From: Symbiodinium microadriaticum
Taxonomy: Eukaryota; Sar; Dinophyceae; Suessiales; Symbiodiniaceae
DNA length: 64,000 nucleotides
NCBI GenBank assembly: GCA_001939145.1
Contig: LSRX01000357.1
Location: forward strand, 510,375-574,374
Direction: 5' to 3'
Shown in pieces: positions 1-10,020 of the stretch. Position numbers and translations under genes: made by a program. Under the pieces are notes generated by a model that worked only from the letters and a program-made list of their open reading frames with translations, searched no databases and had not been told where the DNA came from. The first letter of the stretch is position 1, and every line of letters starts with the position of its first letter.

Positions 1-132
1 AGTAGGAGTAGGAGTAGGAGTAGGAGTAGGAGTAGGAGTAGGAGTAGGAGTAGGAGTAGGAGTAGGAGTAGGAGTAGGAGTAGGAGTAGCAGTACTACTA
101 CTACTACTACTACGACGACGACGACGACGACG
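1..132. repeat. Microsatellite: (AGTAGG)n then (ACT)n and (ACG)n
   Basis: The window opens inside a hexanucleotide AGTAGG array (to about 87), followed by short ACT and ACG trinucleotide runs. It is simple-sequence DNA; the left border lies outside the window. Confidence 0.95.
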
Positions 133-426
133 CGTGTATGCCGAGGGCGGTGTCAGTGTAAGCCCAGAAAGCTCCAAGCAGGTTCGGATTTCGACCCCAT
201 GTAATGTAAAGTCTACTGCTTAGATGGCAGGACGGCGTTGAATAGGGATCGACAAGTGGATGTTTCTTCAGATTTTGCTTTCAGGTTCGTCATAACATGA
301 AACTTAAAACCAGGGTTATCGGGAGTTGCAGGCTGTCTACAGGTCTGAGGGGCTTCTAGAAGAAGGTTTTGCTGCAACAGGGCGCAAGGAGAGCTATCAG
401 CGGAGTGAAAGTCTCACGATATCTGC

Positions 427-675
427 GTGTCTTGGGCTCGCGTTTTAGACAGTCTGATAGTGGCTGCTGTCATCATGGCCCTCACCTCGACTTTCGTGTT
501 TCAGAAGATAGGTGGCCACTTCAAGCTCGATGCAGAGGAAGACATAAAAAGCTGCTATGTAATCGCAGCCGTGTCCGATGCCCTCGAAGCATTGAAGAGG
601 CTGCGAGAGGTCAGACTTCGTCACTTGGAACGATCGCAATTGGCGGCTCAAAAGTCGGAGGTGGGGACTTCTTAA
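427..675 (+). CDS. Possible last exon of an unrecognised gene
   Basis: An open frame ends at TAA (673-675). A pyrimidine-rich stretch ending in TTTCAG just before 505 looks like a splice acceptor, so the coding part may be only 505-675. That part would encode a mostly helical, Lys/Arg/Glu-rich tail (motifs such as EALKRLREVRLRHLE). The upstream 427-504 part translates to a hydrophobic stretch (LIVAAVIMALTSTFVF) that could be a membrane segment or just intron sequence. The frame has no ATG at its start (GTG at 427). I do not recognise the family. Telomere-like repeats begin directly after the stop. Confidence 0.3.
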   Translation: MSWARVLDSLIVAAVIMALTSTFVFQKIGGHFKLDAEEDIKSCYVIAAVSDALEALKRLREVRLRHLERSQLAAQKSEVGTS

Positions 676-882
676 AATGAGGGTTTAGGGTTCAGGGATA
701 TAGGCCCCGAATAGTAGGGCTGCATGCAGGGACCCCGCCACAGGCACCCCTAATTCTCCGCCCGCTCGGTCCTGCCTAAAACTTGACCCCCAAGCATAAA
801 CCTTAGACCCTAGTCCCCGCAGCCCTAAATCCTAAAACCTGCCGCCCTAAGCCTTAATTAAGCCCAAAATCCTACACCCCAG

Positions 883-1435
883 GTCATGAACTTCTTAAAG
901 AAGCACGGCTTCCGCAGCCGCCTGGAGACTGAGTGCTTAAACGCACCGAAAAGAACGGCCCTCGGCCTGCGACGTACCTACCCTTTGCACCTTGGGCTAA
1001 GCTTAGAGCGGCTGAGGATTTAAGGTTTTACTCTTAACCGAACCACGAATAACCTGCCTGCTTAAGAACTCGTAGGAATCATAAAAGGTAGGTTGTGTAG
1101 GGTTTAGGGTTCAGGGTTTTCTTATCCAATGGCAGCTTGAGCACATGTCACAGCATGTCTTTGATAATTTGGGAGTGTTGTATCCTTGCAATGTGTTGTT
1201 TTGCACAGCTTTAACTTGTGCTTCCTTGTATATCAGCGAAGTAAGGCACCAAGCAGCCAAAATGAAGGACTGGCACATGGTGGAGCTTCTGCTACAGTTT
1301 GGGGCTGATGCGGCGTGCCGTGACAGCACAGGTCGAGATCTGGAAAGCTATCTGGCTGAGCTGCAGGCACCGGACAGCCTTCGAACGCGCCTCTCTTCCT
1401 ACCGCATCAGGAAAGACTCGAAACCGCTTAATTAA
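883..1435 (+). CDS. Ankyrin-repeat gene fragment, two exons
   Basis: Exon 1 starts after CCCCAG at 883 and encodes FLKKHGF...TYPLHL, up to about 994. Exon 2 starts at about 1254-1257 and encodes AKMKDWHMVELLLQFGADA.CRDSTGRD, ending in TAA at 1433-1435. Together they give the usual ankyrin layout (PLHLA.K...MVELLLQ.GADA...D..GR), typical of the many dinoflagellate ankyrin proteins. The spacer between them includes degenerate TTTAGGG repeat (1100-1120). The donor of exon 1 is not clear: a phase-1 junction is needed near CACCTTGGGC, and no clean GT or GC donor fits, so this may be a decayed or partial copy. No upstream exons were found. The ATG at 1145 lies in the presumed intron and is probably not used. 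Confidence 0.5.
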
Positions 1436-1584
1436 GTAGAGACCAGAAAGCAAATCATGGGAAGTTTGCAAGATACCTTTCGATTTTCCTGATACCTAAA
1501 TTGCAGATTTGTCGAGTCGCTCGGAAAACAGGGCTTGCAGACCCAGCAGCTGAGTCGGGAAAGCAACGCGCTTTCTTCGGGCCG

Positions 1585-1689
1585 ATGCGGCGTTGGAACA
1601 TAATTCATGCAACGATTTGGCTAATAGTCTTTCCTGCTCTTCGTTCGGCGTGCTACGCAAATAACTTATGCACCTGTGCAGTTCCCTAA
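1585..1689 (+). CDS. Small ORF with signal-peptide-like start
   Basis: An ATG at 1585 opens 34 codons: a basic start (MRRW), a hydrophobic core (IWLIVFPAL) and a Cys-containing end (CYANNLCTC), closing with TAA at 1687-1689 inside the first arm of a hairpin repeat. This could be the first exon of a secreted protein whose later exons are lost or not recognised, or a chance frame. Confidence 0.2.
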   Translation: MRRWNIIHATIWLIVFPALRSACYANNLCTCAVP

Positions 1690-1775
1690 ATTAGGGCCCC
1701 TTTCAGGGGTCCTTTTTGGAAGGGTGCCGTACTTTGTTTGGGATCTAAACAAGGACCCTTATTTAGAGAACTACT
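1679..1775. repeat. Hairpin repeat, family A
   Basis: Inverted arms (CCCTAAATTAGGGCCCC... and ...AAGGACCCTTATTTAGAGAA) flank a core containing GTGCCGTAC. Related copies or single arms occur at 7045-7070, 7171-7191, 13689-13765, 18600-18697 and 20326-20375, sharing TAGAGAACTAC and CGGCACTCT. It is MITE-like; no coding capacity. Confidence 0.75.
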
Positions 1776-1956
1776 CATATTCCGAAGTGACCACTGCGCG
1801 AAGAGCTGGCACTTCCCATCTCGTGAATTCACTGAAGTGTTTTCCGTGTTTGTAGTGTGTCCTGAGGCAACGAAGGAGCCCAACCGACGGCAAGGACAGG
1901 AAGGAAGTTTGTCATTTCGGATGTAGTAGGGTCGCAGATACAAAAAGTTAAGCAAA

Positions 1957-2022
1957 GTATATATATATATATATATGTATGTATATATATATATATATAT
2001 ATAAATAGAGAGAGAGAGAGCT

Positions 2023-2072
<50 letters not shown>

Positions 2073-2090
2073 GTGTGCGTGTAAACATAT
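1957..2090. repeat. Microsatellite (TA)n with GA and GT runs
   Basis: Alternating TA runs with a GAGAGA segment and a TGTGTG segment. Frames reading through it are artefacts. Confidence 0.95.
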
Positions 2091-3061
2091 ACACATGTTT
2101 TTAATTCATATGCTCTGACATTTACATACCATAACACAACACAATATAACATAACACATGTTGTGTCATTCTTCCAAACAAGTTCGAAGCATTCGCATCT
2201 GCACATCTAGAAAAGCCACGAACCCTAGTGTGGTACCTTGAATAAGCAGTCGATTGTAAGAGACAGATCAGTGATAAGATGCTCCCTAGTTTCCCTGGCC
2301 CTTTGCTTTCGCGGGCCTTTTCAACACTTTTGTCTCGGCGACTTCCATGGCAAGGCGACGACTTCCCTTAAGGGTGCATAGTGCATGTGCCCAACTTGTA
2401 TATACTTTGAGTCTAAAGACTTAAGAGGAGCTTGTTGAAGTTTGGGCTTAGGGTTTAGGGATTAGGGTTTAGGGTTTAGGGTGTAAGCAGAGTCTGGGTT
2501 CAAAAAAAGGGTGTAAGGATTTCGGTTTGAGGTTTAGGGATTAGGGCGGACCCTTGGGATCGTGATGGCCAGAGAGTCTAATTCAATCGAGTGCACAGTA
2601 CTGTGGCCTGCGACGGGTGCCTATGCCTCCCGCCACACCTGAGGCTCATTGGCCAAGAAGCCCGAGGGACCCCAAGTAGACAAGCCAGAAGACTACTCCA
2701 GAATATAGAACCTCGACATACTGAACTAAGTTAAGTCGCTCTGGCTTTTTGGGGAAGGTGGTTGGCCACATGCCACAGCATCCGCAAGTCACCCTTCCCT
2801 CCTTCGGCCTGTGGTATGCGGGCCGACGGTTTCCGAATATGGCATCATCGGATGCTCAAGCCCCTACTAGAGTTACTAGGCCCCCCCAACTTGCCTAAAC
2901 CCTAGACCCCAAGAGACCGTGAATACCCAGAATTTACGGACCATAGCACCTCTATTTGGCGGTGGCTTGGGAGATTCTATTTCGAACCCTGAGCACCGGG
3001 ATGGCCGGGCCGAGCATTGAATCGGCGCTGACTAATAGAGGGGCCTCAATCATGACCTATA
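2091..3061. other. No recognised gene
   Basis: Contains a TTTAGGG-like tract (about 2443-2550) and GC-richer unique DNA. An ATG at about 2279 starts a short Ser/Arg/Leu-rich frame of about 30 codons (MLPSFPGPLL...) that could be a presequence, but nothing follows it in frame. No RNA gene was recognised. Confidence 0.5.
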
Positions 3062-3182
3062 CCCTTTTTTTTTTTTTTTTNGGATGCACTTGCATGAGCG
3101 TGTATGCATATACAAAGACAGAGATGCAGAGACAGTGAAGGAGAGAGAGATAAAGAGAGAAAGAGAGAGAGAGAGAGAGAGA
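3062..3182. repeat. Poly-T, assembly gap (n at 3081), and GA repeat
   Basis: A T run ends at a single n (3081). Beyond it there is unique sequence and then a GAGA-rich microsatellite (about 3131-3182). The n is probably a gap of unknown size. Confidence 0.85.
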
Positions 3183-3695
3183 GGCCTATGCACCCATAGA
3201 ACTTGGCCTCTTAGTTATGTGGATTCTTCTCATGTCACGCATTTTTCCGTAGCTTTGTCTACAGGGCCCCGAATACCGTAGCCACTCATACCTAGGCTAT
3301 CAAGCTAAACCCTAAACCCCCAACACCTAAGCATGAATCCATAAGCACCCTAAGAACCAAAAACACCAAAGCACGCACACGAACAAACAACCAAAGAAGA
3401 TGTCAAACACCAAAAGATCTGTCAAAGCCCTTCAAGACCTTAACAAAACCCTCGAAACACCAAAACCCTACACCCTGAACCATAAACCCGAAACCATGAA
3501 ACTCCCGAACCCCCTTAAGGCCTTCGTCGCACGTGGCCGAGGGCGTCAGGTACTTCTTGTTGCTGCCTTCAGCAGTTTCGACTCTTTGGGTTCAGCCCAT
3601 AGGGGCTCGCATTTAAAGCGAGGGGTTTGGGATTGAGTCAGCTTGGGGTTCATAGGGCTTAGGGAGCTTAGGGACCCGTTTAGGAATGAGGGATT

Positions 3696-3790
3696 ACCTG
3701 TAGCCGGAAAGACCTACCCTTTTTAGGGTTCCTTATTCTGGCTTCTATATATATAGTTCCCTAAAAGGGTAGGTCTTGTCGGTTACAGGT
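3696..3790. repeat. Hairpin repeat, family E, copy 1
   Basis: Arms ACCTGTAGCCGGAAAGACCT and AGGTCTTGTCGGTTACAGGT pair around a core with TTAGGGTTCCTTATTCTGG...TATATAGTTCCCTAAAA. Other copies: 3892-3984, 53971-54066, 61639-61736, 63785-63873; a diverged one may lie at 17485-17600. Confidence 0.8.
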
Positions 3791-3891
3791 AGGGTTTGGG
3801 TTTTAAGGGTTTAGGGGCGTAGTCGTGCAGGGTTTATTTTGGAGTCCCGGGTCTCGGGTTCAGGGAAGGATGCTGTTTCGGGGTTTAGGGT

Positions 3892-3984
3892 TACCTGGAC
3901 CCCAAAGAACTTGGGTTTTAGGGTTCCTTCGTATGATTTCTTTATATAAGTCCGTGTAAAGGTAGGTTTTTCAGGGTCCAGGTA
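3892..3984. repeat. Hairpin repeat, family E, copy 2
   Basis: Terminal arms TACCTGGACCC and GGGTCCAGGTA, with the family core TTTAGGGTTCCTT...TTATATAAGTCC. It lies about 100 bp from copy 1, with telomere-like repeat between. Confidence 0.8.
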
Positions 3985-4380
3985 GGGTATAGTTCGATTG
4001 TGTAGCGGTTCCGTAGGGTTGGGCTTCAATCGCCCGATTCTGTGGTACTTGAGATAAAGTTTGGGCTGTGTCGGGCTAGGTTGTAGTGGACTTGCGTTCT
4101 CAAACAGGCGGCGGTTCTACTGGCAGAAAAACTGCGAATACAGCTAACGTAAGATGATAGTTTGGGGCAGGCTGTCCAGAAACCCTAAACCCTAAAACAC
4201 CCTAAAGCCTAAACCCACTGCAGCAATAAGCAAACCTCTAAGAGTCCACGAACCTACATGGTATGTCCTTCGATCCGAAAGCACCTAAACAGGAAGCTTT
4301 TTAAGGCCTGCTTTACGTATACGGATACATAGGCACGGGAAACAGATCCAAGGCGAAAGCCCCAAGGCTCCAGGGATTCA

Positions 4381-4463
4381 TCTTCATACATACATACATA
4401 CATACATACATACATACGTACATACATACATACATACATACATACATCCATACATACATACCT
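4381..4463. repeat. Microsatellite (CATA)n
   Basis: Tetranucleotide array, ending in CCTA variants. Confidence 0.95.
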
Positions 4464-4562
4464 ACCTACCAGGAGGGCTTATATAGTTTTTTTTTAATTT
4501 TTTTAATTTTATGGTTACTTAGACGCCAGGGCACCCCGAACCCGAATCACCGAAGTAGGCAA

Positions 4563-4815
4563 AGCCTGTTCAGGGTTCTACGGTTTCAGGGTTTAGGGTT
4601 CTAGGGTTTAAGGTTTAGGGTTTAAGGTTTAGGGCTCTAGGGTTCAAGGTTTAACGTTTAGGATTTAGGGCTCCAGGGTTCGAGGGTTTCAGGGTTATAG
4701 GGCTCTAGGGCTCTAGGGCTCTAGGGTTCTAGGGTTCAAGGTTTAGGGTTTCAGGGTTTAGGGTTCAGGCTTAAGGTTTAGGGTTTGGGGTTCAAGGTGT
4801 AGGGTTTAGGATAGG
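4563..4815. repeat. Degenerate telomere-like tract, G-rich on +
   Basis: Repeats of TTTAGGG with variants TCTAGGG, TTTAAGG and TTCAGGG. No gene. Confidence 0.9.
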
Positions 4816-4880
4816 CAAGCCCACACACCATGTATTGTTATGGGCATGACTTGCCTGAATCACAAAAGTAATTCTTAATA

Positions 4881-4990
4881 TGGGGGGTTTCCGAAAATAG
4901 GGGACCCTAATATAGCACCATAAGTACTAGGATCCTTATTCTAAGGACCCCAAGAGAAGGTACTCTAATTTTTAGGAAAGCCCCGTATGG
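4881..4990. repeat. Hairpin repeat, family F, copy 1
   Basis: Arm GGGGGGTTTCCGAAAATAGG pairs loosely with TTTTTAGGAAAGCCCC; core TACTAGGATCCTTATTCTAA. Other copies at 40098-40210 (reverse) and 62983-63090. Confidence 0.75.
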
Positions 4991-5060
4991 AAACCCTAAA
5001 CCGTCTAGCAGAAAAAAAAAGGGTACACAGGACCCTTTGGGAGATCCTCTTGAGCCTCAG

Positions 5061-5240
5061 TCTAGGACATTTTCAGGTGGCTAGTTACCGTTATCGGAGC
5101 CTTATAGAAGGTCTATATAAGGGTTTAGGGTTTAGGGTTTAGGAGTCTATATGCCTTATAGAAGCCCTAAATACCCTCAACTCCCCTCCTGTAGTTTCGA
5201 GCTAAATACCCTAAACTCCTTTCCTGTAGTTTCCGTTAAC
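5061..5240 (+). repeat. Dispersed repeat, family L, copy 1
   Basis: Blocks TCTAGGACATTTTCAGGTGG, GGAGCCTTATAGAAGG, CCTTATAGAAGCCCTA and CCCTAAACTCCTTTCCTGTA occur in the same order, reverse-complemented, at 62121-62247. This copy has a telomere-like insert in the middle (5119-5144). Confidence 0.75.
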
Positions 5241-5365
5241 TTGAGCCTCAGGTACCACTCCCTGTATGGATTGCGGCCTCTTCCCGAGTGTTTGGTGGAG
5301 CCCTTTCCTCGGCTTGGCTGGAAAGCCTTTAGCCCGTTCAACGAAGAGGGCCTCATAAGAATTGT

Positions 5366-5473
5366 TAATGTAGGGGCCTTGATAATTAGAATAGGGTTTT
5401 GGGGGTTCCTTATAAAAGTTATAGAATAATATGCCCCTGAAACCCTGGTCCAATTATCAAGGCCCCTACATTA
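5366..5473. repeat. Hairpin repeat, family D, copy 1
   Basis: Arms TAATGTAGGGGCCTTGATAA and TTATCAAGGCCCCTACATTA are exact reverse complements over 20 bp. Likely relatives: 12023-12127, 15632-15717, and single arms near 19622, 22840-22915, 25868-25940 and 63507. Confidence 0.85.
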
Positions 5474-5639
5474 GAGTGGGGTTTAGGGTTTCGGGGCGTA
5501 AGGCTGCGCACTTCCGAAGTTCAAGGGGTTTGAGGTTTCAGGTAAGAGGTATTCTTTCTTCTTGGCCGTTTGGGGTTTCGGACTGCGGGGATTTCAACTC
5601 CAAAGCGACGGGCTCAACATTTTAATCCCAAGCCACTGA

Positions 5640-6330
5640 AACCCAAAAGCCCTGCACCTCTAAACCCTCAACTTCCAAACCCTAACCCTAAACCCTAAAC
5701 CCCTAAACCCTAAACCCTGGTTTAGGCTTTGGGGGAATCTGGTGGTTTAAGCCCCAAGCCCTAAACCGCCCTAAACCCTAAGCCCTGATTTAGCCTTTCT
5801 GGGTCCTCGTTGGATAGAATTTCCCACATTTTTTGCTATGGTAAAAAAACCCAATAAGGATGGAAAAATGCACCGTTTTTTTTTATTATCGCCGCAACAG
5901 GGAACCCGGTTTTGGGGATTCTGGTGGTTTAAGCAGGCATTCATGTTTAGAGCCCCAGGGTTGTTGGGGGCCACGTACGGTTTCGGGTGTAGGGTTTAGG
6001 GGTTTAGAGGTTTAGGGGTTTAGGGGTTTAGGGGTTTAGGGTTTAGGGGTTTAGGGTTTAGGGTTTAGGGGTTTAGGGTAGGGTTCCGCTCGGAACACGG
6101 TGAGTCGGCTTTCAGTCTGGATGAAACGAGGGCTGAGGGACAAGCACAGGCTTGTCGAACATCTTTTGAAACCAAAAACCCCTAAACCTTCAAACCCTAA
6201 GTCCTCAAACCCCTAAACCCTAAATCCCTAAAGCCCTAAACCCCTAAAACCCCGAAAAACCCTAAACCCCTAAAACCCCGAAAGCCCTAAACCCCTAAAC
6301 CCTAGATCCCTGAACCCTTAAAGCCCCGAG
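5640..6330. repeat. Telomere-like tracts in both orientations
   Basis: CCCTAAA-type repeats (5640-5790), a short unique piece (5795-5975), TTTAGGG-type (5983-6085), unique DNA, then CCCTAAA-type (6176-6325). The polarity switches several times within 700 bp. No gene recognised. Confidence 0.85.
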
Positions 6331-6366
6331 CCAGATCATTTTTTGCGGAGAGCGGGGGGGGGGGGG

Positions 6367-6475
6367 GTTGATACGGCTGATGATATAAATCCTGCATTAC
6401 CTTAAGGACCCTAAACTGTGGGATTTATGGTATATTCCTTACTACGGGGAATGCAGGATTTATATCATCAACCGT
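6367..6475. repeat. Hairpin repeat, family C, copy 1
   Basis: Arms TGATGATATAAATCCTGCAT and ATGCAGGATTTATATCATCA pair over 20 bp. Copies at 7071-7147 and 9746-9833, half copies at 9652-9680 and 22818-22853. Preceded by a poly-G run (6354-6367). Confidence 0.85.
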
Positions 6476-6509
6476 AGCTTACAGCTTCGGGCAACTCTAG
6501 GTTCTGCGG

Positions 6510-6870
6510 GTTACCAAGGGTTTAGGGTTTAAGGGTGTAGGGGTTTAAGGGTTTAGGGTTTTAGGGTTTAAGGGTTTTAGGGTTTGGGGGTTTAGGGCTT
6601 TAGGGCTGCTTGACAAACATCGCAAACAACCCTAAAGCCAGCTCGGCAGGCTTCCTTAGTAGTAGAGTAAGTGTCGTTTAACCTCTTTTTCGGGTACTAC
6701 CTTCCGAACATAATCCCAAGGTTTGGTCTTTAGTTCCCCTATAGGATTCCCTAAACCCCTGAGCCCCTAAACCCCAAACTCTCAGCCCTAAACCCTAAAC
6801 CCTAAGCTAGAGACTCCGGGGTTCGATAGCCCCGGATTTTGCATTCTCCATTGGCCGGCCTGGACGGGGA
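6510..6870. repeat. Telomere-like tracts around unique DNA
   Basis: G-rich tract 6510-6605, unique 6606-6740, C-rich tract 6745-6810. Nothing coding recognised. Confidence 0.8.
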
Positions 6871-6878
6871 GGTCTCTC

Positions 6879-6973
6879 AACTTACCTTTGGTTAGTAGGG
6901 AATGGAGGAATGGGAACTATTATAAGTACCATTACTACCATTCTTCCATTCCCTACTAACCAAAGGTAGGTCA
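6879..6973. repeat. Hairpin repeat, family I, copy 1
   Basis: Arms CTACCTTTGGTTAGTAGGGA-like (left reads CTTACCTTTGGTTAGTAGGG) and CCCTACTAACCAAAGGTAGG; the inner stem GGAATGGAGGAATGG also pairs. Second copy at 49638-49730. Confidence 0.85.
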
Positions 6974-7070
6974 AGTGGGCTCCCCTCTGTTGTCCTGTTG
7001 AGAAGGGTTTGGGGACTAGGGCTGCCGCCTTCTGGATTCCCCAAAATGGAACCCTAATTTAGAGAACTAC

Positions 7071-7147
7071 TGTTGATTATATAAAGTCTGCATATGGATT
7101 TATGGTATGTTCCTTATTATGGGGGATGCAGGATTTATATCATCAAC
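7071..7147. repeat. Hairpin repeat, family C, copy 2
   Basis: GTTGATTATATAAAGTCTGC pairs with GCAGGATTTATATCATCAAC with a few mismatches. It abuts a single arm of family A (7045-7070), so the two families are nested or adjacent here. Confidence 0.8.
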
Positions 7148-7484
7148 CCCAAACCCTAAACCCCTAAACCCCTAAACCCGAATTTAGAGAACTACCCATA
7201 TCTACACCTGAGGACTGCCTGCATCTCCGCGGGCGCAAGCAGTGGGGATGGCATCGCCGGGGATCAGAGCGGGCCCCAGATGCTTTCCCCAGAATACCCG
7301 CAAGAATATATGGGAAGAAAATGTGGGTTTAGGGTTTAGGGTGTGGGACTGTGTGCTCCGGGTTGCTAATTTGAGGGTCGAAGGATTGCTGACTACGCTT
7401 GGGTCTCGGATTGTCCGATGAGGATTTCGGGTGTATGTTTGGAGAAGGATGAAGGTGCGTCAAGTACCTGACGGATACTACGAC

Positions 7485-7547
7485 ATGGCTTCATCCTCGT
7501 TTGGGGCTGAGCCTTTCAAGGCGCAGGAGTTCGCCCGTAAGCCCTGA
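7485..7547 (+). CDS. Possible first exon, unrecognised
   Basis: An ATG at 7485 opens MASSSFGAEPFKAQEFARK, then CGTAAGCCCTGA; the GC of AA|GC could be a donor. Composition is exon-like (GC-rich, no repeats), but no continuation was found. Confidence 0.2.
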   Translation: MASSSFGAEPFKAQEFARKP

Positions 7548-9038
7548 GTAGGCTCGTGGATGCACATCCTGAAAACTCCAGGCTGCGGCTCCATAGAGCC
7601 CAGAGTGATCACCTCGTGTAGACCTGCGGTCCCATAGTAGGTAGGGTTTAGGGTTTAGGGTTTAGGGTTTGTATGAATGCAGTCTGCATAGTTACCAATA
7701 CTATTCGGAGCGGGCCTCTTGATAATCATACTAAATCGACCCCAACCCCCATTATAATTCTGATTATGGAAGTCCCTCTGATACCCTAAGCATCCAACAT
7801 TGCTGTTCTTCTTTCATGTGTTGGGCCCGTAGCATAAAACTCTCTACCAGCAATCAGCACACGGCCGATGCCCATGCCTTGAGGAACTGCGCATGCTGTA
7901 TCGCTTTGGGTTTAGTTTTTCGTTTTTTTGCAGCAGTGCGTTGCTTGTTGTTGCTTCTTGCATGGTGTCGAGCGTTCCTTCACTCATCATTGCTGGTTAT
8001 TATATCTTCACAGTATGAAAAATGTCAAACCTCAGTTCTTGAGGACTTGAGGCTGTGTCACGGAACACGGGCCAGGTGGGAACTAGAACACTGTGCAATG
8101 GTGGGCGATCGTTCCTCATGGCCCACAAAGCAGCCATTAGCAGCCTGTTCTGACCCAAACCCGATTGATGTTTAGGCTAAGACTAAATCCTAAACCCCAA
8201 ACCCTAAACATGTTGCCACGTACCCGAATCCTGGCCTAGGTTCGTCCGAGTGTGAGTGCTGAAACCCTTAAAAAAAACCCTAAACCCAAACCCTAAACCC
8301 TAGAAGGGTGAAAAAACCGCAGGCCCATCGTCATGGCGGTGCGGGGCCGAGCCAGGGCTTTTGGGTTTGAAGGGCCTTGGGACAGGGAGGCCTTGAGCTT
8401 TGGGGTTTAGGGCGAAACAGGCGGGCCGAGTTTCGACGGCTTGACCTTCATTGAGCTGGGTTGGCCGGAGAGCAGCAATTACCAGGATTCTTAGACCTCG
8501 CTTTGAACCAAGGTCCATGTTCCATTTGCCCAAAGTTCTACGCCGTGTAGCCTGAACCTTTTTTTATGCCCGAGCCCGAACACCCTCTGTCTCGGTGCAT
8601 GCTGCCTTACAGACATAAAGACTCACCCAACCCCATCTCATAGACTGATCGGGCGGGCCGGCGAGTGATCATAACAATTGGGTTCCGGTTGCAAAAGAGT
8701 TTAGGGTATAAGAGGTTTCTATTGTACATGTGGACCCACCAGAAACAACATAAGCGCCGTCATCACCCAGGTATGGTTGGATTGTTTGTTTGGTTTCCTG
8801 TTGCACGGTTTTTCTTTTAACTTTAAGCCCTCGTCAGAATGTGTGCTTTGGGCGACCTACACAGGAATAACAGGTTGTTGGCCATGTTTTGTGGGCCTTG
8901 GGCCTAAACCCTAAACCCTAAGCCCTAAGCCCTAAACCCAACTTACACAGATCCCTGCAGATTGCCACGTGGATTCCTGGAAAACTAGCGACTGCAAGGG
9001 CTGAACTCATGCCCAGAGCGCTGAAGGGCCCTGAACCC
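7548..9038. other. Unique islands and telomere-like tracts, no recognised gene
   Basis: Short telomere-like tracts at 7640-7672, 8185-8215, 8275-8305 and 8905-8945. A 119-codon frame (7816-8175, +) with a Leu/Cys-rich hydrophobic centre and a 77-codon frame (8300-8533, -) are open, but neither resembles a family I know. Confidence 0.5.
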
Positions 9039-9137
9039 TACCCATGGGCCCCTAAGTAGTTCCTTTTTGGGATTACCCTTGTGGGACTCTAAAATATAAA
9101 CCACAAGAAGGGAGCTACTCAAAGGGGCCTATGGGTA
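9039..9137. repeat. Hairpin repeat, family B, copy 1
   Basis: Left arm TACCCATGGGCCCCTAAGTA with AGTTCCTTTTTGG; right arm GGGAGCTACTCAAAGGGGCC then TATGGGTA. Core has ACTCTAAAATATAAACCAC. Other copies: 36726-36818, 47912-48020, 53817-53917. Confidence 0.85.
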
Positions 9138-9185
9138 AGCCTTAAGGTGCAAGCTGACAGTTCGGAAAGTCGTCACTGCACCTTA

Positions 9186-9590
9186 ATCCACCCCCCAAAC
9201 CCTAATAAGGAGGTACCCTAAACCCTTAAACCCTACACCAAAAAACCCCAAACCCTAAACCCTTAAACCTTAAACCCTACACCAAAAAACCCCTAAACCC
9301 TAAACCCTAATCCCCTACACCCCTAAACCCTAAGCCTATAGTGGTCGCCTTGCTAACATCTAGCAGCCTGTTCCCCTGACAGATCCAACACAAGACGCTC
9401 CCGATTGCGGCGGTGCAATTTCACCCAGAGCGCCGTCCTCAGGATAGGTTTTGAGGCTGACTGTTGCCTTTATAGTAGGGTCTAGGGCCCTAGGGTTTAT
9501 GGCTCTAGGGTTTAGGGTTCTAGGGTTTAAGGCTCTAGGGTTTAAGGCTCTAGGGTTTAGGGCTCTAGGGTTTAGGGCTCTACCCTTAAA
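9186..9590. repeat. Telomere-like tracts: C-rich, then G-rich
   Basis: 9186-9345 is CCCTAAA-type with CCCTACACC variants; 9476-9585 is a regular TCTAGGGTTTAGGGC-type array whose translation gives a false periodic ORF. 9346-9475 is unique. Confidence 0.9.
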
Positions 9591-9745
9591 GGGGCCCTGG
9601 TATAGACCCGCTATGGTACACTTAAGCGGGACCCGATTATAGACCTACTCTTGATGAGATAAATCCTGCATTACCTCAATGGTTGAGGGATTAGGGGTTT
9701 AGGGGATTAGAGTTTATGGGTTTAGGGTCTAGGGATTAGGGGTTA

Positions 9746-9833
9746 CTGTTGATGAGATAAATCCTGCATTTCCTTAAGGACCCTAAGCTACGGAATTACA
9801 GCAATGGGTACTGCAGGATTTCTATCATCAACC
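9746..9833. repeat. Hairpin repeat, family C, copy 3
   Basis: GTTGATGAGATAAATCCTGC pairs with GCAGGATTTCTATCATCAAC. A second left arm (9652-9680) sits about 90 bp upstream, separated by telomere-like repeat. Confidence 0.85.
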
Positions 9834-10020
9834 GTGGCGTAGTGTTTACCTGGATCTCAGCAGTATGTAGAACAGTAGCCCTCTACAGGTGCTGGGTTAA
9901 TCTTTACCTACTTTTGGGGACTTAGGGCTTTGGGCTTAAGCTTACGAGCTTAACTCCAGATTCAATCTGAGCTGAAGTTTTCTTGACTTGGAGATGTGGC
10001 CTGACTGGAATGTCCTGGTG

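Noticed and set aside
9451..9642. Open frame with ALGFRALGF periodicity
   Set aside because: It is the translation of a TCTAGGGTTTAGGGC array; the period comes from the repeat, not from protein selection.
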